A DNA stretch of 23,834 bases from JAEUSF01 sp964484145 (GTDB lineage Bacteria; Patescibacteriota; Doudnabacteria; UBA920): assembly GCA_964484145.1 (NCBI GenBank), contig CAZAED010000021.1, positions 1 to 23,834 of the forward strand, given 5' to 3'. The notes under the pieces are model-generated. The model did no database searches, was not told the DNA's origin, and was given only the letters and a program-made list of their open reading frames with translations. This document shows, piece after piece, positions 15,854 through 23,701 of the stretch (the stretch's first letter is position 1; each line of letters opens with the position of its first letter). The position numbers were made by a program, and so were the translations under genes.

Positions 15854-15941
15854 ATTGTCTGAGACAGGCAGCCTTTAATTCTAAGAAGTTGATTTTTTAT
15901 TATCAAAATCCGGTAGGCCGAGCGATTTCTTACTAAGGGAA

Positions 15942-15971
15942 CCTAACTGACTAACAGTTTAGGAGATTTTT
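15942..15971 (+). terminator. Probable terminator of the lipase gene
   Basis: CCTAACTG (15942-15949) pairs with CAGTTTAGG (15955-15963) with one bulge, followed by a T-run at 15967-15971. It is about 90 nt after the stop codon. Confidence 0.55.
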
Positions 15972-16028
15972 ACAAACCTAAGCAAAAAATTAATTTACTA
16001 TTTTAAAGCAATCTTAATTTGTTTTAAA

Positions 16029-16070
16029 TTTGTTGCTAAAAAGTCGCATATGTGACTTTTTAGCAACAAA
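16029..16070. repeat. 42-bp near-perfect palindrome
   Basis: The arm TTGTTGCTAAAAAGTC (16030-16045) is exactly inverted as GACTTTTTAGCAACAA (16054-16069), plus one outer T-A pair. The centre CATATG is itself a palindrome, flanked by G and T, which can form a G-U pair in RNA. No terminator T-run follows. It may be an operator, a mobile-element end or a stable RNA hairpin. Confidence 0.8.
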
Positions 16071-16177
16071 AGTTGGTTGAGGCGGCTTTTAAAAATTGTG
16101 CTAGTTTAATTGTGGTAAACTTTACACGGTTTTAGGATTTAAGAAAGATTTAACGTTGAGTCAATTTTTTAAGTTGC

Positions 16178-16210
16178 GTGGACAGACTATAGGAATAAGT
16201 CCGCCTTTTT
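16178..16210 (+). terminator. Weak terminator-like stem
   Basis: GTGGAC (16178-16183) pairs with GTCCGC (16199-16204) with one wobble, followed by CTTTTTGG. No upstream gene needs it, so it may end a small transcript from this spacer. Confidence 0.35.
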
Positions 16211-16291
16211 GGTTAATTTAGCTTTTATGAAACTATAAAACAGCGATGTTATTTTTAAAGCTGTTTGTTTTTGTCCACAACCCTAACAGTT

Positions 16292-16320
16292 TTGCGATTT
16301 TAAGGTTTTTGTGGTATAAT
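16292..16320 (+). promoter_or_regulatory. Promoter of the VirB6/TrbL-like gene
   Basis: TTGCGA (16292-16297), a 17-bp spacer, then TATAAT (16315-16320) preceded by TGG. The predicted start is near 16327, giving a leader of about 40 nt to the GTG at 16367. Confidence 0.75.
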
Positions 16321-16366
16321 TTTTGTAAGTTTATACACATAAATACTCAAAAACTTTAACATTTTC

Positions 16367-19300
16367 GTGTTATTTTTGAAACAAAAAGAAACAAATAAAA
16401 AAGGGTTTAATTTAAAGCGCAAACCTTGGGCTTTTTTGCTATTTTTCATTATAGTCGAGCTAGTTTTAAACTTAAATATTTATAATGCGAATGCGCAACA
16501 ATCTGCGGCTAGTCAGAGCGGAGATACTAATGTTGGTAAATGGTATACAAACCAAAGTATTGTGCTTAGAACAGAAACCGACATAGCTGGTTCTGATGGT
16601 GTTTGGAAAGAAAATGCAAATTTTATAAGAATTGGAAATGAATCTAGTAGTGGGTATAAGGTTCGTTTAAAAATATTCTTAGAAAGTCCAAGCCAGCTAA
16701 CTTTTGCCCCAAACCAATGGGTTGGAAACCCTCAGCGTGACTCAATACGCGGCAGGGATAGGAATTTGGGTTTTACAGACAATTTTTACGGACTTGTTGG
16801 TTATGGTGGTTTTGTTTTGGGTGAAGGAAATAGTTATTGTCATGAAATAAACATAGCAAAATTCGTCTGGAACGAAGGTAGTTTGATTAATATTTGTGAA
16901 CAAAAAAAAGGTAGCAACCCATGGCAAGGCTATTTAAGAGCGGATTTCCCCCAGCTAAAAGACCCGGTTAGTGGCCAAACCAGAACTGTTGTAAAGTCCG
17001 GTGAACTTTTGGGTAAGATTGAATTTTCATTTAAAAATTCCGAGCTTAAAAGTACCGGGATGGACAAGCCTGGTATATATAAAATAGAAAGTTGGCCTCA
17101 TTTAATTATTAACACCGGTGACACCGGTATTATTGAGCAGTTAGCAGTAGGATTTATTGAAACTCAAGGGATGATTCAAGGCGCTAAGGTTGTTCAGGGC
17201 GCTGGAAGCTTGTCTTTGTCTTTAGCAGAAAAAATCAAAAAAGGTGTATTAAGTTTGCCAGATGCAATATCACAGGTTAAAGCAAAATTGTTAGCGAACG
17301 GAGCTACGGCTACCGAAGCAGAACATGTTGCGGAAGGTATGGTTAAAGGTAGTCAGGTTCTTTACGATGCATATGGGACTAAGCTAACACAAGAAGCAGT
17401 TGAAAAAAGTACTAATGTTATTATAGAAAGTGCAATTGGTAAAGGGTCTAGAGCCATAGATTTAATGTCTGCTGCAGCTCAAGAAACTGTCGGAAGCGCT
17501 GTTGCTAACGGTGGTTCGCAGGCAGTGGGAGCGTTGGAGCCTGCTCTTCAGACAACAGCGCAAGTTGTTGAGTCTAAACTTGCGGCTTCTGGGGTAGAAA
17601 AAGTTGCGGCTAAAACGGCTGCTCAAGGGGCTTTTAAAACAGTTTTAAAAAACGGCCTAAAATTTGTAAGTCTGGCGGGGTGGATTTATACTTTTACAGA
17701 AATTGGTCTATATGCTACCAGTTTTACTAACGAACAAGTGCCTTGGTATACCACAAATAAACATTTGTTAGGAGTTCAAGTATACGACACAGAAAAAGAG
17801 GCGCAAGATCATAAAGACGACCCTCAACCAAACGATATTCCACCGCCAGAAACTAAAACAGGAGCAGGGCAAGCAATAGGCGGAACAGGAAGTCCTATTT
17901 TAGGGTTTTTAAACCAACTTATTAATGCAATAGTTGGGCTTTTGCAGGAGTTAATTTATTTAGTTTTTTACTATTTTATTGCGCCAATTATTCAGGCAAT
18001 GCTGAATATTCGGACATATACCGACGTGTTTGCCGCGGTTATTTATCCGGGTTGGGAAGTTGTAAGAAATGTATGTAATATTTTGTTTATTGTGGCGCTT
18101 ATTGCTATTGGGCTTGGGACGTTGTTTAGGGTAGAAAGTTACCAGTACAAACATTTGCTGGTGGACTTAATTATTGCCGCATTGTTGGTTAATTTTAGTT
18201 TGGTTATTGCCCAGGCGGTGTTAGGTGTGGCGGATACTGTGCAAAGCCAGTTTTTGCCTAACAACGTAGAAGTTATACGTTCTTTGGCTAGGGACTTAAT
18301 GGCAGGGTGGAAAAATTTAACTTGGGATTTTGCCGGAACCGGATATTTTAGTAACACAATTCAGCCCCTGTTTGCTTTAGCCTTGTCTATAGGTAGTTTT
18401 GTTGTGTTTTCCGCACTTGCTGGTTTTTTGGTTGTACGAATAGTTATGCTTTGGGTTTTGCTTATGCTTAGTCCACTTGCATATGCAATGCGGGTTTTGC
18501 CAACTACCAAGAGTTATGCCGCTAAGTGGTGGGGAGAATTTTTAAAGTATGCATTTTTTACGCCAATAATTGCCTTTTTCCTAAATATGGCTGCGGTTAT
18601 AAACAACCAATACAATGCCGCGTTTAACGGCAACGGTTCGGTCTTACAAAAACTTATAGACGACCCAAGTTTAGTTGGAAATTCCAGCCTTGCAGCGTTT
18701 GTATTTAGAGTCGGCAGCAACGTAATTATTTTAGTCTTCCTGGTTATAGCTATAAAAGCCGCAGAACAAGCCGGCGTCTTTGGTGCTGACGTGGTAGCCA
18801 AAGCCGCCAAAGGCGGTATGATGGCGCCGCTTAAAGCTTTGGGTACAGACGGCCTTATTGGCGGTTATGCTGCTAGAAAGTGGAATGAATATACAGCCAA
18901 CAAAATTAGAGGCCATGACAGAAAAGTAAGCTTTGGAAGAGGCTTGCTGTTTGCGGCGGCTAACCCTATGGCTTTTGCCAAAGGCTTAAAAAAGCGCAGG
19001 GAAGAACTTGAGCATGCGGCACAGGCAAAGGCAGAAGCCGCAGGTTTAGAAGTTGCTGAACAAAGGTTTTCAACTCCTAAAGCATTTTTTCAGGGCGGTA
19101 AGAAAATTTTCCCTAGAGTGCTTGCTCATGAAAAACATGAAGAAGACGAATGGGCAAAGCAGTATATGAATATGTCCAGGGAAAACGTGGCTAGAACAGC
19201 GCACGAAGTTTTTCAAATGGCTGACAACGACGAAGGCTTAGCTGCAAAAAGAGGTATTATAAAAGTTGCTATGGCTAAAGGCTATATAGACGACATTATT

Positions 19301-20007
19301 ATGGAAGCTTCCAATAACGAAGAAGGAAAGAAAATGATAGCCGCCATGAAAGCTAAAAAATTAATAAATGCGGCAGAAGATATACAAAAAGACGCAGACG
19401 GAAACGATGTACTACAGTATAACAGCCGTACTAGAAGAGCTTTGTACAAGCTTATGTTTGGTGTGGATAGTCATGGTAATTTAAAAGACCATGCCGGGGC
19501 TAGGTTAATAACAGAAGAAGGTGAAAAAGAAGGTATGGATACCGGTCACTTGGAATATATGTCCGATATGTATTTTAATGTTAAAACAGGACACTATGAA
19601 TTTTATGAAATGAATGAAGATGCCTCAAAGCCTAATTACTTAATAAGTAAAGGGTTTGAAGCAATGGCTGGTGCTGAAATTGCCAAAAGAAATTCACGTA
19701 CTCAGGCTGGTATTGCCTGGCACTCTTTAATGAGTTCAGACGGAAAACAGCTTTATGCAGGAGTTTATAACAAAGTGGCAAAAGCTTTTTCTGAAAACCC
19801 AACTTTCATGCAAGAAAGAAGCGCAAATATGCTCATGACGGGTTCAACTACGGACGCTGATATTAAGCCCATACTTGAAAAATATAAGCAAACCGGGGTT
19901 TTAGAGGTTGATCAAGTTACCGCAGACAGAATAAAGAAAATGGCAGAAGAGAATGAGCAAGGGCTTATGGGTGTATTTTCTAGGTTTTTAAATGACGCGG
20001 GTCCGCA
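16367..20007 (+). CDS. VirB6/TrbL-like polytopic membrane protein, N-terminal part before an assembly gap
   Basis: 1213 residues precede the gap. There is a signal peptide or anchor at about 18-44 (ending ANAQ). An outside beta-rich domain (about 50-260, with Cys158 and Cys177) follows, then an Ala-rich helical stretch (about 280-430). Next comes a cluster of about seven membrane helices between 512 and 800 (ILGFLNQLINAIVGLLQELI; NILFIVALIAIGLGTLF; LIIAALLVNFSLVIAQAVL; LALSIGSFVVFSALAGFL; VMLWVLLMLSPLAYAM; FTPIIAFFLNMAAV; VIILVFLVIAIKAAEQAG). A long charged cytoplasmic tail follows. This layout and the WGEFLKYAFFTPII region fit the inner-membrane channel subunit of type IV secretion (VirB6/TrbL) as found in CPR genomes with PrgI. 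GTG 16367 is used as the start since no ATG lies nearby. The frame appears to continue after the Ns. Confidence 0.7.
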
Positions 20008-20017
20008 NNNNNNNNNN
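20008..20017. other. Assembly gap of 10 N
   Basis: Ten undetermined bases interrupt the TrbL-like gene. Upstream the frame uses codons starting at positions such as 20003, while downstream the open frame uses 20019. Two leftover bases before the gap and one after it mean that the true missing length must be a multiple of 3 if the gene is continuous, so 10 is a placeholder or wrong. Confidence 0.95.
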
Positions 20018-20588
20018 GTATTCAACAAAAGCCGGTGATAAAGCTTCTGAGCAAACCTTTAATAATTTAACAGGAGAAGGTTCCACCATTAAAATTTCTA
20101 AAATAGACGCAGAAAAAGCTACAACAGCTTTAGAAAGTTTTGATGTCTCCGTAAATATTCCCGAATTTGAAAACTTGGTCACCACAATTCAGGCCGCTGG
20201 AATACCTAATATAAGCCGAAACGATGCTGTAAAAATTAGCGGCCAGTACATGCAAAATTTGATAAAGAATAGATTAAAGAAAATTGATATATCAAACAAG
20301 ACTGATTTTTTGACAGCCTCTACAAATATAGCGGCTGTGGAAACTGCGTTATCGCCGCAGGAAATTGGTAGGTTTAACGACGTTATAAATGAAGCTGTGC
20401 AAAAGGGTTTGTCTAAAGCCTCTACATTTGCTGCTTCGGATGCAGTTAATAGAACCGCAGCTATAAGAGATGCTGTAAAAAAAGCGCTTAACGACAAAGA
20501 CTTGCACAAAGAAATGGGCGGAATAGATTTGAGCGCAACATTTAATGCTGACGAATTTGCAAATAATGTTTATGCGAAAGTAAAATAA
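20018..20588 (+). CDS. C-terminal cytoplasmic tail of the TrbL-like protein (after the gap)
   Basis: This segment, 189 full codons from 20019, has no start codon and no promoter before it. It is hydrophilic, helical and rich in Ala, Lys, Asn and Asp (STKAGDKASEQTFNNLTGEG at its beginning, then repeated helices such as NRTAAIRDAVKKALNDKDL). Its composition matches the tail just before the gap (FLNDAGP), so it is most likely the same protein, which would then have more than 1400 residues. The following gene starts 5 nt after its stop, which suggests one operon. The alternative is a real frameshift, which cannot be judged through the Ns. Confidence 0.7.
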
Positions 20589-20593
20589 ATTTT

Positions 20594-21757
20594 ATGAAAG
20601 GTTCATTTACCAGCATATTAAATAGTTTACAGCCAGCCAATATTTTTGAGCCTGAGGTTTTTTCGCAAATAAAGTACCAGGCCTATTTTTTAATGGAAAA
20701 TAAAGATATAGATGAAGCCGCAAATTTTGCCAGAGACTTGCAAAATATTTTAAGCGAAACAAACCCTCAAAATGAAAAAGAGAATAATCAGCTCAACGTT
20801 TTATTTTTCTTTCTGTACCGTTTAAAACTTTTTGCTTTTCCAAACTTAAACCAGCAAGAGCAGGTAGATATATTTAAGCACGAAATTTTGCCTATAATGT
20901 CGTTTAAGCTGGACATTAAAGAAGCAATTTTAAATTACACAAAAGTATTAAACGACCCGGAAAATTTTAAGAAAGTAACACAAAACTTCTTGTTTGCTCT
21001 AACTGAAAATGACTCCATGTTAGGAGATAGCAAAAATTTTGCAAAGGTAAAATTTTCCGGAAAAATTAAAGACTGGTTAATGGAGTACAGACAAAGCTTG
21101 GCAAGTAAAGGGGCAGAAATTCAGGATTTTGGCACGTTTCATGTTTTAAATTTTCTTAATACAAACCAAAATGTTAAATTTTTAAGCAAAGAAGAAATTG
21201 AAACCTTAAAGGAATTATTTGAGTTGTATAATTGGTTAAATGACCCAATTGTTTATATTGAAAAAGAAAATACTCAAAGCGTAAGTAATTTTTTAATAAA
21301 ACAAAAATTTACACTACCCCAACAAAATTTTGCGCCAGATATTAAAACAGAGCCAAAAAATATAGTATTACCTAGCCCGGTAAAAAAAATAGATATTAAT
21401 GAAATATTAAGCAAAGGTAGTGGGGTGAGGCTCGGAAATCAGCAAGATACTGGAAATTCGAAATTAGAAATTGGGAAACTTAAAAATGCAGAAGATATTG
21501 GGAAATTGGAAATTGGAGAGCAGGGGCAGAGAATTCCGCCGGTGGTGCCGGCAAAACAAGTTACAAGTGAAAGTGCAGAAAGGACAAATAGGACGAATTT
21601 GACCCCAGCACCATTCGGTGCGGGGCAGGCAGATAGGGCAAATACGACCGAAGACTTAAATCAAATAAGATTAGAGATAGAAAAGAAAAAACAAATGGCG
21701 CAGGCGCAAATAGACAAGAGGCTGGAGAGTTTGAAGAATAGGAAGGGAAACAATTAA
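20594..21757 (+). CDS. Unrecognised cytoplasmic protein with helical domain and repeat-filled linker
   Basis: The product has 387 residues without a signal peptide or membrane helix. The N-terminal part (about 1-245) is helical and acidic (EVFSQIKYQAYFLMENKDID; NWLNDPIVYIEKEN near its end) and may be a folded bundle. From about residue 270 the sequence becomes low-complexity. The linker (about 285-355) is encoded by spacer-type DNA words and one palindrome (KLEIGKLKNAEDIGKLEIGE; NRTNLTPAPFGAGQADRANT). The C-terminus is a short charged coiled coil (IRLEIEKKKQMAQAQIDKRL). It starts 5 nt after the TrbL-like gene, so it is probably in the same operon and may act on the cytoplasmic side of that channel. 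The family is unknown to me. Confidence 0.65.
   Translation: MKGSFTSILNSLQPANIFEPEVFSQIKYQAYFLMENKDIDEAANFARDLQNILSETNPQNEKENNQLNVLFFFLYRLKLFAFPNLNQQEQVDIFKHEILPIMSFKLDIKEAILNYTKVLNDPENFKKVTQNFLFALTENDSMLGDSKNFAKVKFSGKIKDWLMEYRQSLASKGAEIQDFGTFHVLNFLNTNQNVKFLSKEEIETLKELFELYNWLNDPIVYIEKENTQSVSNFLIKQKFTLPQQNFAPDIKTEPKNIVLPSPVKKIDINEILSKGSGVRLGNQQDTGNSKLEIGKLKNAEDIGKLEIGEQGQRIPPVVPAKQVTSESAERTNRTNLTPAPFGAGQADRANTTEDLNQIRLEIEKKKQMAQAQIDKRLESLKNRKGNN
21451..21660 (+). repeat. Spacer-type repeat words inside a coding linker
   Basis: GGAAATTCGAAATTAGAAAT (21452-21471) and GGGAAATTGGAAATTGGAGA (about 21499-21518) are degenerate repeats of GAAATTGG/GAAATTAG. Further on, GGACAAATAGGACGAATTTG (about 21582-21601) and ATAGGGCAAATACGACC (about 21633-21649) belong to the AGGACGAATAAG family that also fills the spacer at 23142-23200. 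Confidence 0.65.
21603..21625. repeat. Palindromic element inside the 387-residue protein gene
   Basis: CCCC (21603-21606), A, GCACC (21608-21612), loop ATTC, GGTGC (21617-21621), GGGG (21622-21625): a 9-bp stem with one unpaired A. It encodes TPAPFGAG in frame within the linker. Confidence 0.7.
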
Positions 21758-21779
21758 CGATTGACAATTGACGATTAAC
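21752..21779 (+). repeat. Spacer repeat ATTGACAATTGACG
   Basis: Tandem variants of GATTGACAATTGAC lie between AATTAACG and CGATTAAC. The TAA stop of the preceding gene (21755-21757) falls inside the repeat. The spacer up to 21817 contains no other signal I can see. Confidence 0.55.
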
Positions 21780-21817
21780 TCACGCAGTAAGACTGAAAGA
21801 AAAAATAAACAAACAAA

Positions 21818-23137
21818 ATGAATTTAGAGTTAGTGCAAAAATTAAGACAGCTCATAGCAAGTTCGAGCATATTAAACCCAAACGAAAAGCAAGAATGGGA
21901 CGCGCTTTTGGAATTGATGAATGACAAGCAGATGCGAGAGCTGGAAAATATCCTAAGTGAAAAGTTATCCTCCTCCGCCAAGGCTGCGGCGGACAAGAAT
22001 GTAGAAAGTGTAAAGCCTCAAACTGCTAAACCTCTGGGCGGGATATCTGTAGTCTCTAAACCAGTTGAGCAGCAGCCTGTTAAACAGAACGCTACTGTAC
22101 AAATGCAGGTTAAGCCGGCATTGCCGTTTAAAATTGAACCAGTAAAGCCAAAAGAAGAAGAAAAACCACAAAACAATTTTGCTAAGCCGGCGCTTGGCCA
22201 TATAATTAATTTGCCAAAATTTGGGGCGCCTCAAAATTTGCTAGCCAAGCAACCGAATGTGGGTGTAAATCAAGCTCAGTCTAATGCGGGCAAAGCTACG
22301 TTCTTACAAAAATTAAAAGCCATTTTAAAAGAGCCGGAGTTGCCGGCAGGACAAAAAGAAGCTTTGCTTTCGGTTGGAACACCCGACACTAAAACTAGTT
22401 CAGAATTAAAAGCTGTAGCAGCGGTTAAACCGGTTGAACGTACTGGGTTGTTTGTTTTAAAAACCAATAACTTAAAACAAACCGCGCCGCCAGCTGTTCC
22501 ATTGCCGCCAAAGAAAGAAATACAAACTACTAATGTAGATACTCCGGAAAAACCAAAAGTTTTGGAGCCGGCCTTTATTAAACAAGCTGACAGGGAAGCA
22601 GTGGCAAAACTTTTAAGTCAAAAAGAAAGTTTAAAGCCTCAAATACCCCAGCAAAAAAATCCAAAAACTCAAACGGTTGAAGAAGTTTTGCAGAAACAGG
22701 CGTCTAAAACGGCTGACCCTAAAGGCTTGGAAAAATGGCCGGATCAATACAATATTAAACAAGACCCCCACAAAGTTGATGCCTCGCAGTATGTCCAAAA
22801 ATCCCAGAATCCCGCTTTATCTAAAGCTTCTGCCGGAGCTGCTAAAACCCTTAATGTGGACGTACATGAACCTAAAGATTTAGAAAAATTGGAAACTTCT
22901 TGGCTAGACGAGACTTCAGTTAAAAAATTTAAGGACTTGGTTAAACATTTTGGAAATTACGAAGTAATGCGGTATTTAGAAAAAAGCCCTCTATATAAAG
23001 CATACTTGTTAACCGGAAGCCAAATTTTGCAGGACGCATCTACTTTTGAAGCTGAAAGCAAAAAGAATCCGCAGTTATTGGACAAAGAGAGCTTTGAAAA
23101 AACAGCAGATTTACTTCGGGTTATTCAGGCCGAGTGA
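21818..23137 (+). CDS. Unrecognised Pro/Lys/Gln-rich cytoplasmic protein
   Basis: The product has 439 residues. A short helical N-terminal domain (about 1-50, NEKQEWDALLELMNDKQMRE) is followed by a long, probably disordered region rich in Pro, Lys, Gln and Ala (about 55-330), which carries the motifs FLQKLKAILKEPELPAGQKE and repeated KPVE/KPK segments. A compact helical C-terminal domain follows (about 345-439; WLDETSVKKFKDLVKHFGNY, then SPLYKAYLLTGSQILQD). There is no signal peptide or membrane segment. Residues 51-60 (SSSAKAAADK) are encoded by a palindromic repeat. No Shine-Dalgarno sequence is present. It lies between two secretion-type genes, so a cytoplasmic scaffold or adaptor role is conceivable. 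I do not know the family. Confidence 0.65.
   Translation: MNLELVQKLRQLIASSSILNPNEKQEWDALLELMNDKQMRELENILSEKLSSSAKAAADKNVESVKPQTAKPLGGISVVSKPVEQQPVKQNATVQMQVKPALPFKIEPVKPKEEEKPQNNFAKPALGHIINLPKFGAPQNLLAKQPNVGVNQAQSNAGKATFLQKLKAILKEPELPAGQKEALLSVGTPDTKTSSELKAVAAVKPVERTGLFVLKTNNLKQTAPPAVPLPPKKEIQTTNVDTPEKPKVLEPAFIKQADREAVAKLLSQKESLKPQIPQQKNPKTQTVEEVLQKQASKTADPKGLEKWPDQYNIKQDPHKVDASQYVQKSQNPALSKASAGAAKTLNVDVHEPKDLEKLETSWLDETSVKKFKDLVKHFGNYEVMRYLEKSPLYKAYLLTGSQILQDASTFEAESKKNPQLLDKESFEKTADLLRVIQAE
21974..21993. repeat. Palindromic element TCCGCC-N8-GGCGGA in coding sequence
   Basis: TCCGCC (21974-21979) and GGCGGA (21988-21993) are exact inverted arms with the loop AAGGCTGC. It is read in frame as SAKAAAD at the end of the N-terminal helical domain. 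From memory, closely similar CTCCGCCAAGGC words recur in CPR genomes; this was not checked. Confidence 0.7.
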
Positions 23138-23141
23138 GTAG

Positions 23142-23200
23142 AATAGGTCAAATAGGACGAATAAGACATATAGAATTAAGACTTATGGGACGAATAAGTC
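23142..23200 (+). repeat. Spacer repeat cluster, AGGACGAATAAG words
   Basis: Variants of AATAGGNCAAATAGGACGAA and GGGACGAATAAGTCC lie between the 439-residue protein gene and prgI. GACTTAT (23180-23186) pairs exactly with ATAAGTC (23194-23200). The prgI promoter begins just after it. Confidence 0.6.
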
Positions 23201-23202
23201 CT

Positions 23203-23212
23203 GTGGTATAAT
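23203..23212 (+). promoter_or_regulatory. Extended -10 promoter giving a leaderless prgI mRNA
   Basis: TATAAT (23207-23212) preceded by TGG (23204-23206). Only five bases separate it from the ATG at 23218, so transcription should start at or within a base or two of the start codon. No clear -35 is present. Confidence 0.65.
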
Positions 23213-23217
23213 GAATT

Positions 23218-23667
23218 ATGCAATATCCAGTTCCGCAATTTACGGACGTTGAAGACAAAATAATAGGCCCATTAACTTTAAAGCAGTTCGGCATTATTTT
23301 TGGAGCCGGAGTAGTAGTTTTTTTAGGTTACTCGGCTTCGGGTAAAAATTTAATTGTTTTAATTGTTTTGGGGCTAATTTTCGGCATTCCGGCTATGGCT
23401 TTAGCCTTTGTGCCGTATAATGGTAGGCCAATTTATAATAGCCTGGGACGAATTTTTAGTTTTATTACCTCTGACAAGCAATTAATTTTTCACAAAGAAA
23501 TTTACACTATAAATAGCCAAAGTAAACTAAAAAATGCGGAAATAAGCGCAAGCGTGGCAGAAAACCCCGAAACAAAAAAAGACCCCCAAGTAAGACTAAA
23601 AGAAGTAAGGGAAATGCTCCAGAAGAACGATGCGGAAGAAAAGGAATTGGTGGGGAAAATAAAGTAA
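23218..23667 (+). CDS. PrgI family membrane protein (type IV secretion)
   Basis: The product has 149 residues. PrgI proteins are small inner-membrane components of Gram-positive conjugation and CPR type IV secretion systems, and are thought to match VirB3. The N-terminus has the family start MQYPVPQFTDVEDKIIGPLT, directly followed by two membrane helices at about 22-40 and 45-66 with a short GK turn between them. The family motif FVPYNGRPIYNSLGR then follows (about 64-78). The C-terminal third is a charged coiled-coil-like tail (about 110-149). VirB4 ATPase usually follows prgI; here a four-helix-bundle gene comes first. The mRNA appears leaderless. Confidence 0.88.
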   Translation: MQYPVPQFTDVEDKIIGPLTLKQFGIIFGAGVVVFLGYSASGKNLIVLIVLGLIFGIPAMALAFVPYNGRPIYNSLGRIFSFITSDKQLIFHKEIYTINSQSKLKNAEISASVAENPETKKDPQVRLKEVREMLQKNDAEEKELVGKIK

Positions 23668-23668
23668 G

Positions 23669-23701
23669 ACATTTGACATTTAACCATTAACATTTGACAT
23701 G
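23669..23701 (+). repeat. Spacer repeat TTTGACATTTAACC containing the next start codon
   Basis: CATTTGACAT occurs at 23670-23679 and again at 23691-23700, flanking AACCATTAA. The ATG of the following gene (23699-23701) is formed by the end of the second copy. Confidence 0.6.

Larger units (their letters stand above)
15854..16366. other. 513-bp spacer without a protein gene
   Basis: This is the longest gap in the window. It holds a terminator-like stem (15942-15971), a 42-bp near-perfect palindrome (16029-16070), a second stem followed by a T-run (about 16178-16210) and the promoter of the TrbL-like gene (16292-16320). A short imperfect palindrome, GTGGTAAACTTTACAC (16112-16127), also lies here. 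I see no tRNA and no structure matching RNase P, tmRNA, SRP or 6S RNA, though I could not fold it computationally. Confidence 0.5.

Noticed and set aside
16367..20588. TrbL-like gene as a frameshifted pseudogene
   Set aside because: The frame change coincides exactly with the N run, so it is an assembly artefact until shown otherwise.
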